A stretch of 64,000 bases of DNA from Psychrobacillus lasiicapitis (GCF_006861795.1 NZ_VDGH01000001.1:62001-126000); one strand, 5' to 3'. Shown: positions 25,507 through 33,844, counted from the first letter of the stretch. Translations and numbers: made by a program. Notes: generated by a model from the letters alone, not told the origin.

Positions 25507-26616
25507 TTGGTCATAAAAACTAAAGTCAACTATCCATTTATATATTTCTTGATGGATCAAAATATAGTGTTTGTTTATAAAATCGAAACACAAAATTACA
25601 TATCTGTTTTGGATTTAAGTAGAACGGAAGCTTGGGGAACATTTGAATTAGAACAAGAAGAGGAATTTGAAACATTCGATCATTACAAAAGTAATCCTAT
25701 TCAAGGCAGAACTTTTTTTGCAAATCAGGATGACATGGTCTTGCTGGTAGAATCCATTAATCAACAGATTCAAAAAAATCGTCAGTTACGAACAGATGGC
25801 CCGGTACATATCGTTTCCTCTGAATCCGCGGCGGGTTCTTTACGAGCGGGTCTAGAAAGGCCAAAGACTGTAATTGGCTTCCCCGATTTCCTTTCTATTG
25901 GGCCATTGGGAGAACTGGATAAAAAAACAGGGCAAACTTTTCGAAAAGATTGGTTAATCGAAAATATTAACATTGAACAGGAAGTAGAATATCCCGTAAA
26001 ATTTTCAAATACACTCCGAGAAATAGAAGATATACCTAATGAAGTTCCTATCTATATTTGGTATGGAAACAATGCAAATGAACAAATATGTATGCGATTC
26101 CTAATCTATCTATTGAATGAAAAAACAAATGAGATATTTTTAATTAATTCCACCGAACTGTATGAAAAACACATAAATACTCAAAAACAACAGCAATACA
26201 TTTCCAATACCAGCCAAATGGAATCCCCAAATTTAAAAATGTTGTTTGAAAAAAATAAAAAGGCTACTGCATTATCCGAAAAAGAACGGAGCCATTTACA
26301 ATTGGATTGGGAAGCATTAGCAAAAACGAAAGAAGTCCTGCGTATTTGGAGCAATGGTGAAATAAAAGGCGTGCCTGAAAATCACACTGATTCGACCATC
26401 TTACATATGATAGAAGATCTCCAAAAACAGCAAGGAAACAATGATTTTATCAAAATTGGAAAACTATTAGAAGAATTTTTTGTACAAATGGATGGGTTTG
26501 TTGATATTTTCTTTTTGGAATATAGGATTCGGCATTTAATATATAGTGGCTTTCTCGAGATAAAAGGAATACCTAAATCGCTATGGAATTATAGTGTAAG
26601 AATGCGCAATGAATGA
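25507..26616 (+). CDS. DUF1835 domain-containing protein, about 369 aa
   Basis: The DUF1835 signature occurs at about 97-125: VHIVSSESAAGSLRAGLERPKTVIGFPDFLSIGPLGEL in pieces (VHIVSSESAAGS, IGFPDFLSIGPLG). A C-terminal helical segment (KTKEVLRIWSNGEI ... IRHLIYSGFLEIKG) matches the DUF3658-type partner domain. The function of the family is unknown. The start is uncertain: TTG 25507 is only one or two bases after AGGAGG, while the optimally spaced codon is an ATA at 25513. Confidence 0.78.
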   Translation: MVIKTKVNYPFIYFLMDQNIVFVYKIETQNYISVLDLSRTEAWGTFELEQEEEFETFDHYKSNPIQGRTFFANQDDMVLLVESINQQIQKNRQLRTDGPVHIVSSESAAGSLRAGLERPKTVIGFPDFLSIGPLGELDKKTGQTFRKDWLIENINIEQEVEYPVKFSNTLREIEDIPNEVPIYIWYGNNANEQICMRFLIYLLNEKTNEIFLINSTELYEKHINTQKQQQYISNTSQMESPNLKMLFEKNKKATALSEKERSHLQLDWEALAKTKEVLRIWSNGEIKGVPENHTDSTILHMIEDLQKQQGNNDFIKIGKLLEEFFVQMDGFVDIFFLEYRIRHLIYSGFLEIKGIPKSLWNYSVRMRNE

Positions 26617-26664
26617 ACGGCTGTCTAATCGAACCGGAAATTGCACTTGAATAGTTTAGAAATG

Positions 26665-26710
26665 GGAAGTAATCAGTATTGTTTGCTGAATATCTTCCTT
26701 TTATTTTGTT
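26665..26710 (+). terminator. weak terminator after the DUF1835 gene
   Basis: GGAAG..TCA pairs with TGA..CTTCC across an internal loop, followed by TTTTATTTTGTTT. Confidence 0.35.
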
Positions 26711-26711
26711 T

Positions 26712-26774
26712 AAAAAGTAAAACGAAGTATTCAAAAAGTAAAATAAACTATACAAAAAGACAATTAAACTATAC
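26712..26774 (+). repeat. three tandem 21-bp repeats, probable operator array
   Basis: Units at 26712-26732, 26733-26753 and 26754-26774 each start AAAAAG and end in TATTC/TATAC. Units 2 and 3 share TAAACTATAC, and units 1 and 2 share AAAAAGTAAAA. Exactly 21-bp spacing (two helical turns) puts them on one DNA face. They lie 30 bases before the XRE regulator gene, suggesting autoregulation. Confidence 0.6.
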
Positions 26775-26804
26775 AATAAATGTAGAACGTTTGGAGGGAG
26801 CAGT

Positions 26805-27014
26805 TTGCTAAAAAATCGAGTAAAGGAATTAAGAGCTAGATTCAACTTGACGCAGGGGGATCTTGCTGAAAAAACGGGCGTAACAAGACAGACAATTGTT
26901 TCGTTAGAAAAAGGCAGCTACACCCCATCATTACTGCTCGCAATAAACATAGCAGAAGTGTTTGGAGAACCCATTGAACAAATTTTTTATAAGGAGGACG
27001 ATGCAACAAAATGA
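26805..27014 (+). CDS. XRE-family helix-turn-helix regulator, 69 aa
   Basis: TTG 26805 lies six bases after GGAGGG. The protein is a single HTH_3 domain: LRARFNLTQGDLAEKTGVTRQTIVSLEKGSY, with the recognition helix at VTRQTIVSLEKG, followed by PSLLLAINIAEVFGEPIEQIF. Stand-alone regulators of this size in Firmicutes commonly precede a small membrane protein. Here the next gene overlaps the stop (ATGA), indicating coupling. Confidence 0.9.
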   Translation: MLKNRVKELRARFNLTQGDLAEKTGVTRQTIVSLEKGSYTPSLLLAINIAEVFGEPIEQIFYKEDDATK

Positions 27015-27493
27015 GGATGTATATCACAGTTATTTTGAGATGTTTGCTTTTTGCAGCAATGGCGCTAAGTGTATATGATTATGTAAAAATTAATCAATAT
27101 TTCGAACTGTTCGGGCGCGGTTATATCGATGAATTCTCTTTATATGTCACTACATGGAGAGGAACTTTTCTTTCTATTGTTACTATATTATTAATTATTT
27201 TTAATGTGATTGACTTTATCGTAGTTAAGAAAAAGAAAAATGCTCTGTTAAAGGAATATATTCTTTCTGAATATGATGTCTCGGATGAGCGAGCTGTTGA
27301 AATCACTGGCAAAGCTGTTCGTTATGCATTTGTTTTTATTATTTTTTACACAATTGTTCTTCTAGCGTCGTATATGTTTATACCAAATTATTTTCTCGAT
27401 TATCCTTGGTATCCTATATTTACCACCGCTTCGATACCTATTCTTGGTTTGATCATTTATTTAATAACGTTTAAGTACTTTCATGCTCGATAG
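27011..27493 (+). CDS. four-helix membrane protein, DUF2178-like, 160 aa
   Basis: Two hydrophobic helices, a charged cytoplasmic loop with EYDVSDERAVEITGKAVRYA, and two further helices. The DER..EIT.KA loop and the XRE gene in front are typical of the XRE/DUF2178 pairs common in Firmicutes. Function unknown. The C-terminus (LIIYLITFKYFHAR) is echoed by the fragment just downstream. Confidence 0.75.
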   Translation: MRMYITVILRCLLFAAMALSVYDYVKINQYFELFGRGYIDEFSLYVTTWRGTFLSIVTILLIIFNVIDFIVVKKKKNALLKEYILSEYDVSDERAVEITGKAVRYAFVFIIFYTIVLLASYMFIPNYFLDYPWYPIFTTASIPILGLIIYLITFKYFHAR

Positions 27494-27553
27494 AATAGGG
27501 GGAATCCATGAGGTCTTTTCAATATTTATAGTATTTTATTGTCCCTTTTCCCA

Positions 27554-27670
27554 ATGACAACAATATTTTTCGATGAACTAATAGCTTATTTGATATTTCC
27601 AGTTGCAGTTCAATCGATAATTGGTCTGTTAACTTACTTAATTACGTACAAAGTACATTATTCAAGGTGA
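27554..27670 (+). pseudogene. truncated duplicate of the C-terminus of the preceding gene
   Basis: A 38-codon ORF (open frame from about 27518) ends SIIGLLTYLITYKVHYSR. This resembles the C-terminus of the 160-aa membrane protein 180 bases upstream (GLIIYLITFKYFHAR). The rest of the copy is missing, so this looks like a decayed tandem duplication. No good ribosome site precedes its ATG. Confidence 0.5.
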
Positions 27671-27687
27671 ATAAGGGGAGATGAAAT

Positions 27688-28122
27688 GTGGAAGAAATAA
27701 ATATGGAAATTCTACTAACATCAATTAGAAAATTATTAGCGTACGCTACGTCCGTAAGAAAAATTGACGCGGAGTATAAACTTTATCAAGAACAGGAAAA
27801 CAGAAAATTGTATGGATACAAGCAAGCTGAGCAATTTGTTGGCTGTATTGGAGTTGAATTGACAGTGGAGAATACTTGTATTATTAAACAGATTGCCGTA
27901 TCTCCCGATATGAGAGGTCGGGGAATAGGGGAGAGAATGATAGATTTTATAATTGAAAACTATGCTCACTCCAAGATTTTTACAGAAACAGATCAAGATG
28001 CAGTGAATTTTTATAAAAAAATGGGATTTACTATTACGAGCCTAGGCGAAAAATACCTAGGAGTTGAACGCTTTATGTGTGAATACAAAAGAACAGGAAG
28101 TATGAAAATACAGGAGGATTGA
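27688..28122 (+). CDS. GNAT family N-acetyltransferase, 144 aa
   Basis: GTG 27688 is seven bases after GGGGAG. The acetyl-CoA loop is KQIAVSPDMRGRGIGERMIDFI, followed by TETDQDAVNFYKKMGFTI, the usual late motif. Acceptor unknown. Its TGA overlaps or abuts the start of the next gene, so the two are coupled. Confidence 0.87.
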   Translation: MEEINMEILLTSIRKLLAYATSVRKIDAEYKLYQEQENRKLYGYKQAEQFVGCIGVELTVENTCIIKQIAVSPDMRGRGIGERMIDFIIENYAHSKIFTETDQDAVNFYKKMGFTITSLGEKYLGVERFMCEYKRTGSMKIQED

Positions 28123-28124
28123 TG

Positions 28125-28490
28125 ATGGGCCACGAAAGAGCATTGGAACAATATATAAGTGCGACAAATACCCATGACTTCAACAATGTGAGAAGCGTTC
28201 TTCACGAAGATGCAATTTACTGGTTTTCAAACAATACTTGTACAACTAGCCGTGAGATTCAAAGTTATTTTGAAAATGCATGGAATGTTATTAAAGAAGA
28301 GGTCTATTCATCAGAAGATATTAAGTGGTTGACAAATGATGAGAGATCCGCGACATGTATTTACACCTATCGATACGAAGGATATTACAATGGGGAATTT
28401 GTGAAAGGTAGTGGAAGAGCCACGAACATCTTCACAAAAGAAGCTAATGGCGAATGGAAGCTAATCCACGAACACTTAAGCAGCATATAA
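28125..28490 (+). CDS. SnoaL/DUF4440-like (NTF2 fold) protein
   Basis: ATG 28125 is seven bases after AGGAGG (an ATG at 28122 is four bases after). The 121 residues follow the cone-shaped NTF2 pattern: a helix ALEQYISATNTHDFNNVRSVLHEDAIYWFS, then strands TCIYTYRYEGYYNGEFVKGSGRATNIFTK and EWKLIHEHLS in order. The family includes ketosteroid isomerase-like enzymes and many small-molecule binders; no specific role can be given. Confidence 0.75.
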   Translation: MGHERALEQYISATNTHDFNNVRSVLHEDAIYWFSNNTCTTSREIQSYFENAWNVIKEEVYSSEDIKWLTNDERSATCIYTYRYEGYYNGEFVKGSGRATNIFTKEANGEWKLIHEHLSSI

Positions 28491-28534
28491 AAATTGCAAG
28501 ATAGGAAAACATCGAATGTTACAAATATATTATA

Positions 28535-28547
28535 GGTGCCTGGCACC
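28535..28547. repeat. GGTGCC-T-GGCACC palindrome
   Basis: A perfect 13-base dyad in the 75-base gap before the ArsB-like gene. I recall this short palindrome as frequent in Bacillales intergenic DNA; here there is only one copy. Confidence 0.4.
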
Positions 28548-28565
28548 AAAATGGGGGCTTTTTGA

Positions 28566-29861
28566 ATGACAGATGCGATTTTGGCATCTTTGATTTTTCT
28601 TCTGACACTCACTTTAGTTATTTGGCAGCCTTGGAACTTATCCATTGGATGGTCTGCGTGTGGCGGGGCTTTGATTGCTTTAGTAGTTGGAGTGGTGGGA
28701 TTTCAAGATGTACAAGAAGTAATAGGAATTACATGGAATGCAACATTGACTTTTGTTGCAATTATTATCATTTCATTGATTTTAGATGAAATTGGATTGT
28801 TTGAGTGGGCGGCGCTTCATATGGTGAAAGCTGCTAAAGGTAATGGTGTGAAGATGTTTGTGTATGTAAGTATATTAGGTGCGATTGTGGCAGCTTTTTT
28901 TGCTAATGATGGTGCGGCACTTATACTAACGCCAATTGTACTTGCAATGGTGCGACATTTGCATTTTAAAGAGCAGATGATTTTTCCGTTTATTATGGCA
29001 AGTGGATTTATTGCGGATACCACCTCTTTACCATTTGTCGTGAGTAATTTAGTGAATATTGTATCGGTTGATTTCTTTGGTATTGGATTTGCGGAATATG
29101 CTTATCGAATGTTGATACCCAATTTATTTTCCTTAATTGCAACAATAACGGTGTTATATATCTATTTTAGAAAAAGTATCCCGAAAACTTATGATTTATC
29201 AAAATTGCGCATGCCTCGGGAAGCAATAAAAGATGTTGGAATGTTCCACTTATCCTGGGGAGTGTTATGTATCTTGCTTGTCGGATACTTTATTAGTGAA
29301 TTTATTGATATGCCGATATCCATTATCGCAGGGGTCATCGCTGTTTTATTTTTATTGATGGCGAGAAGAAGTGCCGCAGTAAATACAAAGGCGGTTATAA
29401 AGGGAGCACCTTGGAGTATCGTTTTTTTCTCTATCGGTATGTATGTCGTTGTATATGGAATGGGAAATGCTTGGCTAACAGGTTCTTTGGCAAGTGTTGT
29501 TCAATTTATAGCAAACAAAGGACTATTTGTTGCGACGATTGGAATGGGCTTTATCGCAGCATTTTTATCTTCCGTAATGAATAATTTGCCTACTGTCATG
29601 ATTGATGCATTAGCAATCGCGGAAACGAATACTTCTGGGACGATACGTGAAGCACTTATTTATGCAAATGTGATTGGATCGGATTTAGGTCCTAAGATTA
29701 CTCCTATTGGTTCGCTTGCGACACTCGTGTGGTTACATGTTTTATCTCAAAAAGACATTATAATTTCATGGGCTACTTATTTTAGAACAGGAATTGTATT
29801 AACGATCCCAATTTTATTTATTACGTTATGCGGGCTCTATCTAACTTTACTAATTTTCTAG
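28566..29861 (+). CDS. ArsB/NhaD-type ion transporter, 431 aa
   Basis: About 11 hydrophobic segments with the ArsB-family sequence pattern: [29 protein letters not shown] in parts, [36 protein letters not shown], and [18 protein letters not shown]. The family exports arsenite/antimonite or acts as a Na+/H+ antiporter. No arsR or arsC accompanies it, and the nearest ArsR-type regulator is 23 kb away, so arsenite specificity is only possible. ATG 28566 follows a GGGGG run. Confidence 0.85.
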   Translation: MTDAILASLIFLLTLTLVIWQPWNLSIGWSACGGALIALVVGVVGFQDVQEVIGITWNATLTFVAIIIISLILDEIGLFEWAALHMVKAAKGNGVKMFVYVSILGAIVAAFFANDGAALILTPIVLAMVRHLHFKEQMIFPFIMASGFIADTTSLPFVVSNLVNIVSVDFFGIGFAEYAYRMLIPNLFSLIATITVLYIYFRKSIPKTYDLSKLRMPREAIKDVGMFHLSWGVLCILLVGYFISEFIDMPISIIAGVIAVLFLLMARRSAAVNTKAVIKGAPWSIVFFSIGMYVVVYGMGNAWLTGSLASVVQFIANKGLFVATIGMGFIAAFLSSVMNNLPTVMIDALAIAETNTSGTIREALIYANVIGSDLGPKITPIGSLATLVWLHVLSQKDIIISWATYFRTGIVLTIPILFITLCGLYLTLLIF

Positions 29862-30006
29862 AGAGGGATGCTTTTCAGCGTACAGCGGAAGTATTTGTCC
29901 TTCCACTCAGATACATAATTATTAGTACAATAAAACCAAAGAATTAAGAGGATAAATGGTTGATTTGAATCATAGCTTGTACAATAAAAACAGAACGTAT
30001 GTGTGG

Positions 30007-30012
30007 TATAAT
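30007..30012 (+). promoter_or_regulatory. extended -10 promoter of the holin-like toxin gene
   Basis: TGGTATAAT is a TGnTATAAT extended -10 box, 95 bases upstream of the small toxin-like ORF. No good -35 is visible. Confidence 0.5.
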
Positions 30013-30062
30013 AGAAGAGTAATAAAATAGCGTGTTCAAGGGTGGTCGGCATTTCCAATTCA

Positions 30063-30088
30063 CTATTTTTGGATTTTTTCCAAAATAG
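30063..30088 (+). promoter_or_regulatory. 5'-UTR hairpin just before the toxin ribosome site
   Basis: CTATTTTTGGA pairs with TCCAAAATAG around a T-rich loop and ends immediately before AAAGGAG. Type I toxin mRNAs often keep their ribosome sites structured; the role here is inferred. Confidence 0.45.
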
Positions 30089-30106
30089 GAAAGGAGATGT
30101 TGCTAT

Positions 30107-30193
30107 ATGACAACTTTCGAGTCTTTAATGTTCGCAGTGGCGTTCGCTGGTTTGATCGTTTCCATACTTACTTTTACTAAAGAAAAAAAGTAA
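30107..30193 (+). CDS. 28-aa putative holin-like type I toxin
   Basis: ATG 30107, after AAAGGAG, encodes 28 residues: MTTFESLM, one hydrophobic helix (FAVAFAGLIVSILTF), and a basic tail TKEKK. This matches the pattern of the small holin-like toxins of Bacillales and Lactobacillales (MTxxESL start, single helix, Lys tail). Such peptides insert in the membrane and are silenced by an antisense RNA. The stop codon is the first codon of a hairpin that on the opposite strand resembles a terminator. Confidence 0.65.
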   Translation: MTTFESLMFAVAFAGLIVSILTFTKEKK

Positions 30194-30327
30194 ACCACCC
30201 CTGAGCTTACCGGCAATTGGGTGGTTTACTAATCTTCACTGCTGATCGCCTTTGAAGCGATGCTATGGCATTACAGGAACGTTTGGTGTTGTCGCACCAA
30301 GCGTTCTTTTTATTTTATCCTGTGTCT
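30191..30327 (-). ncRNA. predicted antisense RNA of the type I toxin locus
   Basis: On the minus strand, TTTACT (30363-30358) and a perfect TATAAT (30339-30334), 18 bases apart, predict a start near 30327. Transcription would run into the hairpin TAAACCACCC/GGGTGGTTTA (30191-30228), which on this strand is followed by CTTTTTTT. The product would be about 140 nt and fully complementary to the 3' part of the toxin mRNA. This is the TxpA/RatA-type arrangement. Confidence 0.55.
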
Positions 30328-30516
30328 ACTACGATTATAACATCATTTAAGAGTTTGAGTAAATAAAAGCAATCCATCATATGAAATGCTAAACGGAGCA
30401 TCCATACCTAACTTCCCAAATTGTGAGCTACAGCTGACTGAAGCAATCATTCACTTGTTAGATAGATTGAAACTTTTTGTTGAATGAATCGTAAACATTA
30501 TTTGGGAGGTGAGCAC
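30229..30516. other. toxin 3' region and gap before the small membrane-protein gene
   Basis: It holds the toxin-mRNA terminator (30278-30316) and the antisense promoter (30334-30363). About 120 AT-rich bases without a recognised gene follow. Confidence 0.5.
30278..30316 (+). terminator. terminator of the toxin mRNA
   Basis: AACGTTTGGTG pairs with CACCAAGCGTT (one mismatch) and is followed by CTTTTTATTTT. It puts the toxin mRNA 3' end beyond the antisense region, so the two RNAs overlap tail to tail. Confidence 0.8.
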
Positions 30517-30795
30517 TTGAAAAAATATTTGCTGTTCATGATGAGTTTTGCTGTATTATTTTTTATATTGCAAATAGGATCGGGGATGTTACTTACGCTA
30601 CTAAATACACCAGAAATAACTTCGACTGGCGCAGGTATGTATTCTGAAGTTGATTTTGGAAATGCATCACCCATTTATTTAGTAGGTGCAGTTTTAGCTG
30701 CTACCATTGCATTTTTCCTTTCACAACATTTACTCTCAAAAAGAATACGTCTATTTAAGCTTTTAAATGAATATAAAAGGGGAGCACATATGTAA
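30517..30795 (+). CDS. small membrane protein, 92 aa
   Basis: TTG 30517 lies six bases after GGGAGGT; the frame extends upstream to 30484 but without a better site. Two hydrophobic helices (LLFMMSFAVLFFILQIGSG; IYLVGAVLAATIAFFLSQ) flank a short polar, probably extracellular loop. Family not recognised. Confidence 0.6.
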   Translation: MKKYLLFMMSFAVLFFILQIGSGMLLTLLNTPEITSTGAGMYSEVDFGNASPIYLVGAVLAATIAFFLSQHLLSKRIRLFKLLNEYKRGAHM

Positions 30796-30815
30796 TATGA
30801 TGCCCCCCTTTTTTG
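30775..30815. terminator. terminator between convergent genes
   Basis: AAAAGGGGAGCA pairs with TGCCCCCCTTTT and is followed by TTG on the plus strand. It serves the small membrane protein and probably citR. Confidence 0.8.
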
Positions 30816-30820
30816 TTTTA

Positions 30821-31702
30821 CTATCGAAAATAATAAGTCGAAATCCGGTCGATGAAGTCTATTTCCAAGTCCCCTTGTCTTTTTACAATAATGTAAGTAG
30901 AGACGGAAGGTAATTTAAACAAATCAAAGTGTGGTTGCATCATTTTACCTTCGATTAGTTCTCGTCTAACAATGGAGTGTGGCAAAAAAGAAACTCCTAG
31001 TCCATCTTGGATGAATCTTTTAGTTATATGGGCTTGTGTTACTTTCATCGTTCGAAGACTGACAATATCTTTGTTCAGTTGCAATAAAAGGTCGTCCCAA
31101 AAGACTGGATGATGATGCGTAAATAGATAATTTTTCTGCAGAACGTCTTTTATATCAATAGGTGGACCACTTTCTTCATCGTATTCATCAAAAGGCATAA
31201 TAAATAATATAGGATCCTCATAGATTGGAATAGATTGTATATTTCTTTGTTGTGCTTCCAGTGCTGAAACGCCTATATTGACCTCTCCTTGCTCCACCAG
31301 TTGTTCTATATGATGCGATTCTTCTATACGAATACTTATCTCCACATCCGGATGATGTTTCATAAAAGAACGTAAAACATTTGGTAAAATCGTTTCCGCC
31401 ATAAGTGGTGAAATGGCAATACTCCAGTTACGGCGATATCCCTGGGCAAATGCTTGTACTTTGCCTACACTATTTTCAATTCGGTTCACTATTTGCTGCG
31501 CCTCTGGTAAAAAGAACTTTCCTGCGTCTGTTAGTGACACTCGATTATTTTGTCTCTCAAAAAGCGGGGTACCTAAATGTTCTTCCAATAACCGAATATG
31601 AACAGTAACGCTCGGTTGGGATAACATTAATTTTTCGGAAGCTTTTCGAAAGTTGAGCGTTTCTGCCGCAATGCAAAATGTTTTAAGCCATTGATACTCC
31701 AT
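30821..31702 (-). CDS. citR: LysR-family regulator, CitR-like
   Basis: Residues 1-60 form the LysR winged helix (WLKTFCIAAETLNFRKASEKLMLSQPSVTVHIR in order). The rest is the periplasmic-binding-like effector domain (AISPLMAETILPNVLRSF, INIGVSAL). It is transcribed divergently from a citA-type citrate synthase, exactly the citR-citA arrangement known in Bacillus subtilis, where CitR represses citA. The symbol rests on that synteny. Confidence 0.85.
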   Translation of the reverse strand: MEYQWLKTFCIAAETLNFRKASEKLMLSQPSVTVHIRLLEEHLGTPLFERQNNRVSLTDAGKFFLPEAQQIVNRIENSVGKVQAFAQGYRRNWSIAISPLMAETILPNVLRSFMKHHPDVEISIRIEESHHIEQLVEQGEVNIGVSALEAQQRNIQSIPIYEDPILFIMPFDEYDEESGPPIDIKDVLQKNYLFTHHHPVFWDDLLLQLNKDIVSLRTMKVTQAHITKRFIQDGLGVSFLPHSIVRRELIEGKMMQPHFDLFKLPSVSTYIIVKRQGDLEIDFIDRISTYYFR

Positions 31703-31806
31703 ACTTTCACCTACTCGATTAATAATGTTAATTAATTTAATTATATATATTTAATTTTCATTATCAACTAACGCTCATATACTAAAATTAAAGGAGATGG
31801 TTAAAT
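31703..31806. promoter_or_regulatory. citR-citA divergent promoter region
   Basis: A 104-base very AT-rich gap holding overlapping dyads of the T-N11-A type (for example ATTAATTTAAT and ATATATTTAAT near 31731-31756). These suit LysR-type operators. Individual -10/-35 boxes are ambiguous in such sequence. Confidence 0.45.
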
Positions 31807-32883
31807 ATGTATCAAAGAGGACTAAAGGATATAGTAGCGGTGCATACAAGCATCGCATCTGTCGAAGGAAACATAGGGGAGCTAAGGTATAGAGGGGTTA
31901 AAGTCGATGAATTGGTACCTAATCTTTCGTTTGAAGAGCTAGCAAACTTTCTTTGGACTGGAAAACGGACAAGCGCCACTCTTCAAAACAATAGAGAACT
32001 TCCGAATCATATCAAAAATATTATTGACTCGCTACCAAAAGAAACTCTATTAATGGATGCCATGAGAACAGCAATATCTGCGTATGCTCATAAGGAATTC
32101 AAAGAAAAAACGATACAGGAACAAGCTATCATACTAACAACTGCTTTACCAATCATTGTGGCAAGACATTACCGAAATCAGCATGATCTCCCAATAGTGG
32201 AAGCGAATGAGAATTTATCCCATACAGCCAACTATTTATGGATGATAAATGGAGAAGTCCCAAGTGAAGTACAAGTGGAAGCACTGGAGACCTATTTAAA
32301 GCTGACGATGGAGCATGGTTTAAATGCTTCCACATTTGCAGCAAGAGTAACGATTTCGACGGAATCTGATTTAACAGCAGCCATTACTTCCGCACTTGGA
32401 ACGATGAAAGGCCCACTTCACGGTGGTGCCCCGTCTGGCGTTATCGATTTACTAAATGAGTTTAAGGACCCTTCCTCCATTCGAGCAATTGTAGAGAATA
32501 AAATCAAGAATGGAGAAAAAATAATGGGATTCGGCCACCGCGTTTACAAAACAGAAGATCCACGTTCGATTCTTTTGCGCGAAAAATGTTTGCAGCTACA
32601 AGGAAAAGACGCCTGGTTAGACTTAGCGACAATAGCTGAAAAAGAGATTATCGATTTACTCGCTGAGCACAAGCCGGGACGTAAATTGTATACGAACGTA
32701 GAATATTATGCAGCGGCCATTATGCGCTCGATTGATATGCCGGCAGAGCTATTCACTCCTACGTTCAGTGTAGCAAGAATGGTTGGCTGGACTGCCCATG
32801 CTATTGAGCAGATTAATGACAACACTATATTCCGTCCCGAATCTGTTTATGTAGCTGAGATAAAAGAGGGGATAAATTCTTAA
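31807..32883 (+). CDS. citA: citrate synthase (minor, CitA type)
   Basis: The 358 residues contain the citrate synthase signatures GPLHGGAPSG and MGFGHRVYKTEDPR with both catalytic His. They close with KLYTNVEYYAAAIM and FTPTFSVARMVGWTAHAIEQ. The usual catalytic Asp of NVDFY is Glu here; I recall the same in Bacillus CitA. The enzyme condenses acetyl-CoA and oxaloacetate to citrate. Start ATG 31807 follows AAGGAGATGG. Confidence 0.93.
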   Translation: MYQRGLKDIVAVHTSIASVEGNIGELRYRGVKVDELVPNLSFEELANFLWTGKRTSATLQNNRELPNHIKNIIDSLPKETLLMDAMRTAISAYAHKEFKEKTIQEQAIILTTALPIIVARHYRNQHDLPIVEANENLSHTANYLWMINGEVPSEVQVEALETYLKLTMEHGLNASTFAARVTISTESDLTAAITSALGTMKGPLHGGAPSGVIDLLNEFKDPSSIRAIVENKIKNGEKIMGFGHRVYKTEDPRSILLREKCLQLQGKDAWLDLATIAEKEIIDLLAEHKPGRKLYTNVEYYAAAIMRSIDMPAELFTPTFSVARMVGWTAHAIEQINDNTIFRPESVYVAEIKEGINS

Positions 32884-32887
32884 ATTG

Positions 32888-32927
32888 AACACACGAAGAA
32901 GAGAATGTTTTTCTTCGTGTGTTTTTT
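32888..32927 (+). terminator. Rho-independent terminator of citA
   Basis: AACACACGAAGAA pairs perfectly with TTCTTCGTGTGTT and is followed by TTTTT. Confidence 0.9.
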
Positions 32928-32989
32928 CGTTATATTTATTAGTAGACATCACCATAAATTTAGAAGGGAGGTAAATTGGAGATAAAGAG

Positions 32990-33276
32990 ATGGATATTGA
33001 ACACTTTATGAAGGCTAACTATCCAAATCTGAAATTGAGGTCACCTTTATTTTATGAATAGGATATTGGAATTCGGTCTGAACTTGGCGTTAACATGCAA
33101 GAGAAACATCACTATATATGATATGTTCGATCAGAAAATGATTTAACATGTGTATGACGACCATGGATGTGATTTGCTAGCAACTTCTCCTGAGTCTATA
33201 CGAAAAATGTAAGATAGTTTTAATAATTGGATACTAGATTACAATCGAAAAGATTGACGAGGTGTTTAAACAATGA
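32990..33276 (+). pseudogene. DUF3885 gene remnant
   Basis: ATG 32990 has a GAAGGGAGG site and opens MDIEHFMKANYPNLKLRSPL, FYE-stop-DIGIRSELGVN. After an internal deletion the next recognisable piece is HVYDDHGCDLLATSPESIR, stop, NNWILDYNRK, and, one frame over, IDEVFK. These are the N-terminal and C-terminal blocks I recall from DUF3885 proteins, with the middle missing, three in-frame stops and a frameshift. The remnant's end overlaps the next gene's start. Confidence 0.65.
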
Positions 33277-33812
33277 AAAGAATATACATAATCAGGCATT
33301 GTAAAGCAGAAGGACAGGAAGAAAATGCTAACTTAACTTCTGAGGGTTACAATCAAGCAATGATGCTGAGGGATTACTTTGAAAATATGAAGATCGACAA
33401 AATAATTTCTAGCCCTTATGTACGAGCAGTTCAATCCATTAAACCTTTGGCTGAAAGCAAAGAAATGGACATTATAAAAGATGCTAGACTCTCTGAAAGG
33501 ATACTCAGCACGGCGAATTATTCCAATTGGCTGGAAAAGCTTAAGATGACCTTTCAAGACAAATCATTAACATTCTTGGGGGGAGAATCTAGCGATGAAG
33601 CACTATGTAGAATCAGTTTAGTCTTGGAGGAAGTTATAAATTCTTCTGCAGAAGATGTTATTCTTGTCACACATGGGGCTATTATGTCTTTGTTATTAAA
33701 CAGCATGGATGAAGGATTTAGTTTTGAACAGTGGCAATCATTATCGAATCCTGATATTTACTTGATTGAAGTGCTAGAAGGGGAAAGAACCTTTAAGCGA
33801 ATATGGAAATGA
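33273..33812 (+). CDS. histidine phosphatase (phosphoglycerate mutase-like) family protein
   Basis: The N-terminal RHC motif (IIRHCKAEGQ) holds the phospho-accepting His. SSPYVRAVQSIKPLA and VTHGAIMSLLL are the other conserved blocks with the second active-site His. At 179 residues it is a minimal member. Substrates range from phosphosugars to nucleotides and phosphoproteins. No clear ribosome site precedes ATG 33273; its initiation may depend on the remnant DUF3885 reading frame it overlaps. Confidence 0.85.
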   Translation: MKRIYIIRHCKAEGQEENANLTSEGYNQAMMLRDYFENMKIDKIISSPYVRAVQSIKPLAESKEMDIIKDARLSERILSTANYSNWLEKLKMTFQDKSLTFLGGESSDEALCRISLVLEEVINSSAEDVILVTHGAIMSLLLNSMDEGFSFEQWQSLSNPDIYLIEVLEGERTFKRIWK

Positions 33813-33844
33813 AATAGAAGTTTTTGTAATACGCTATATAAAAG

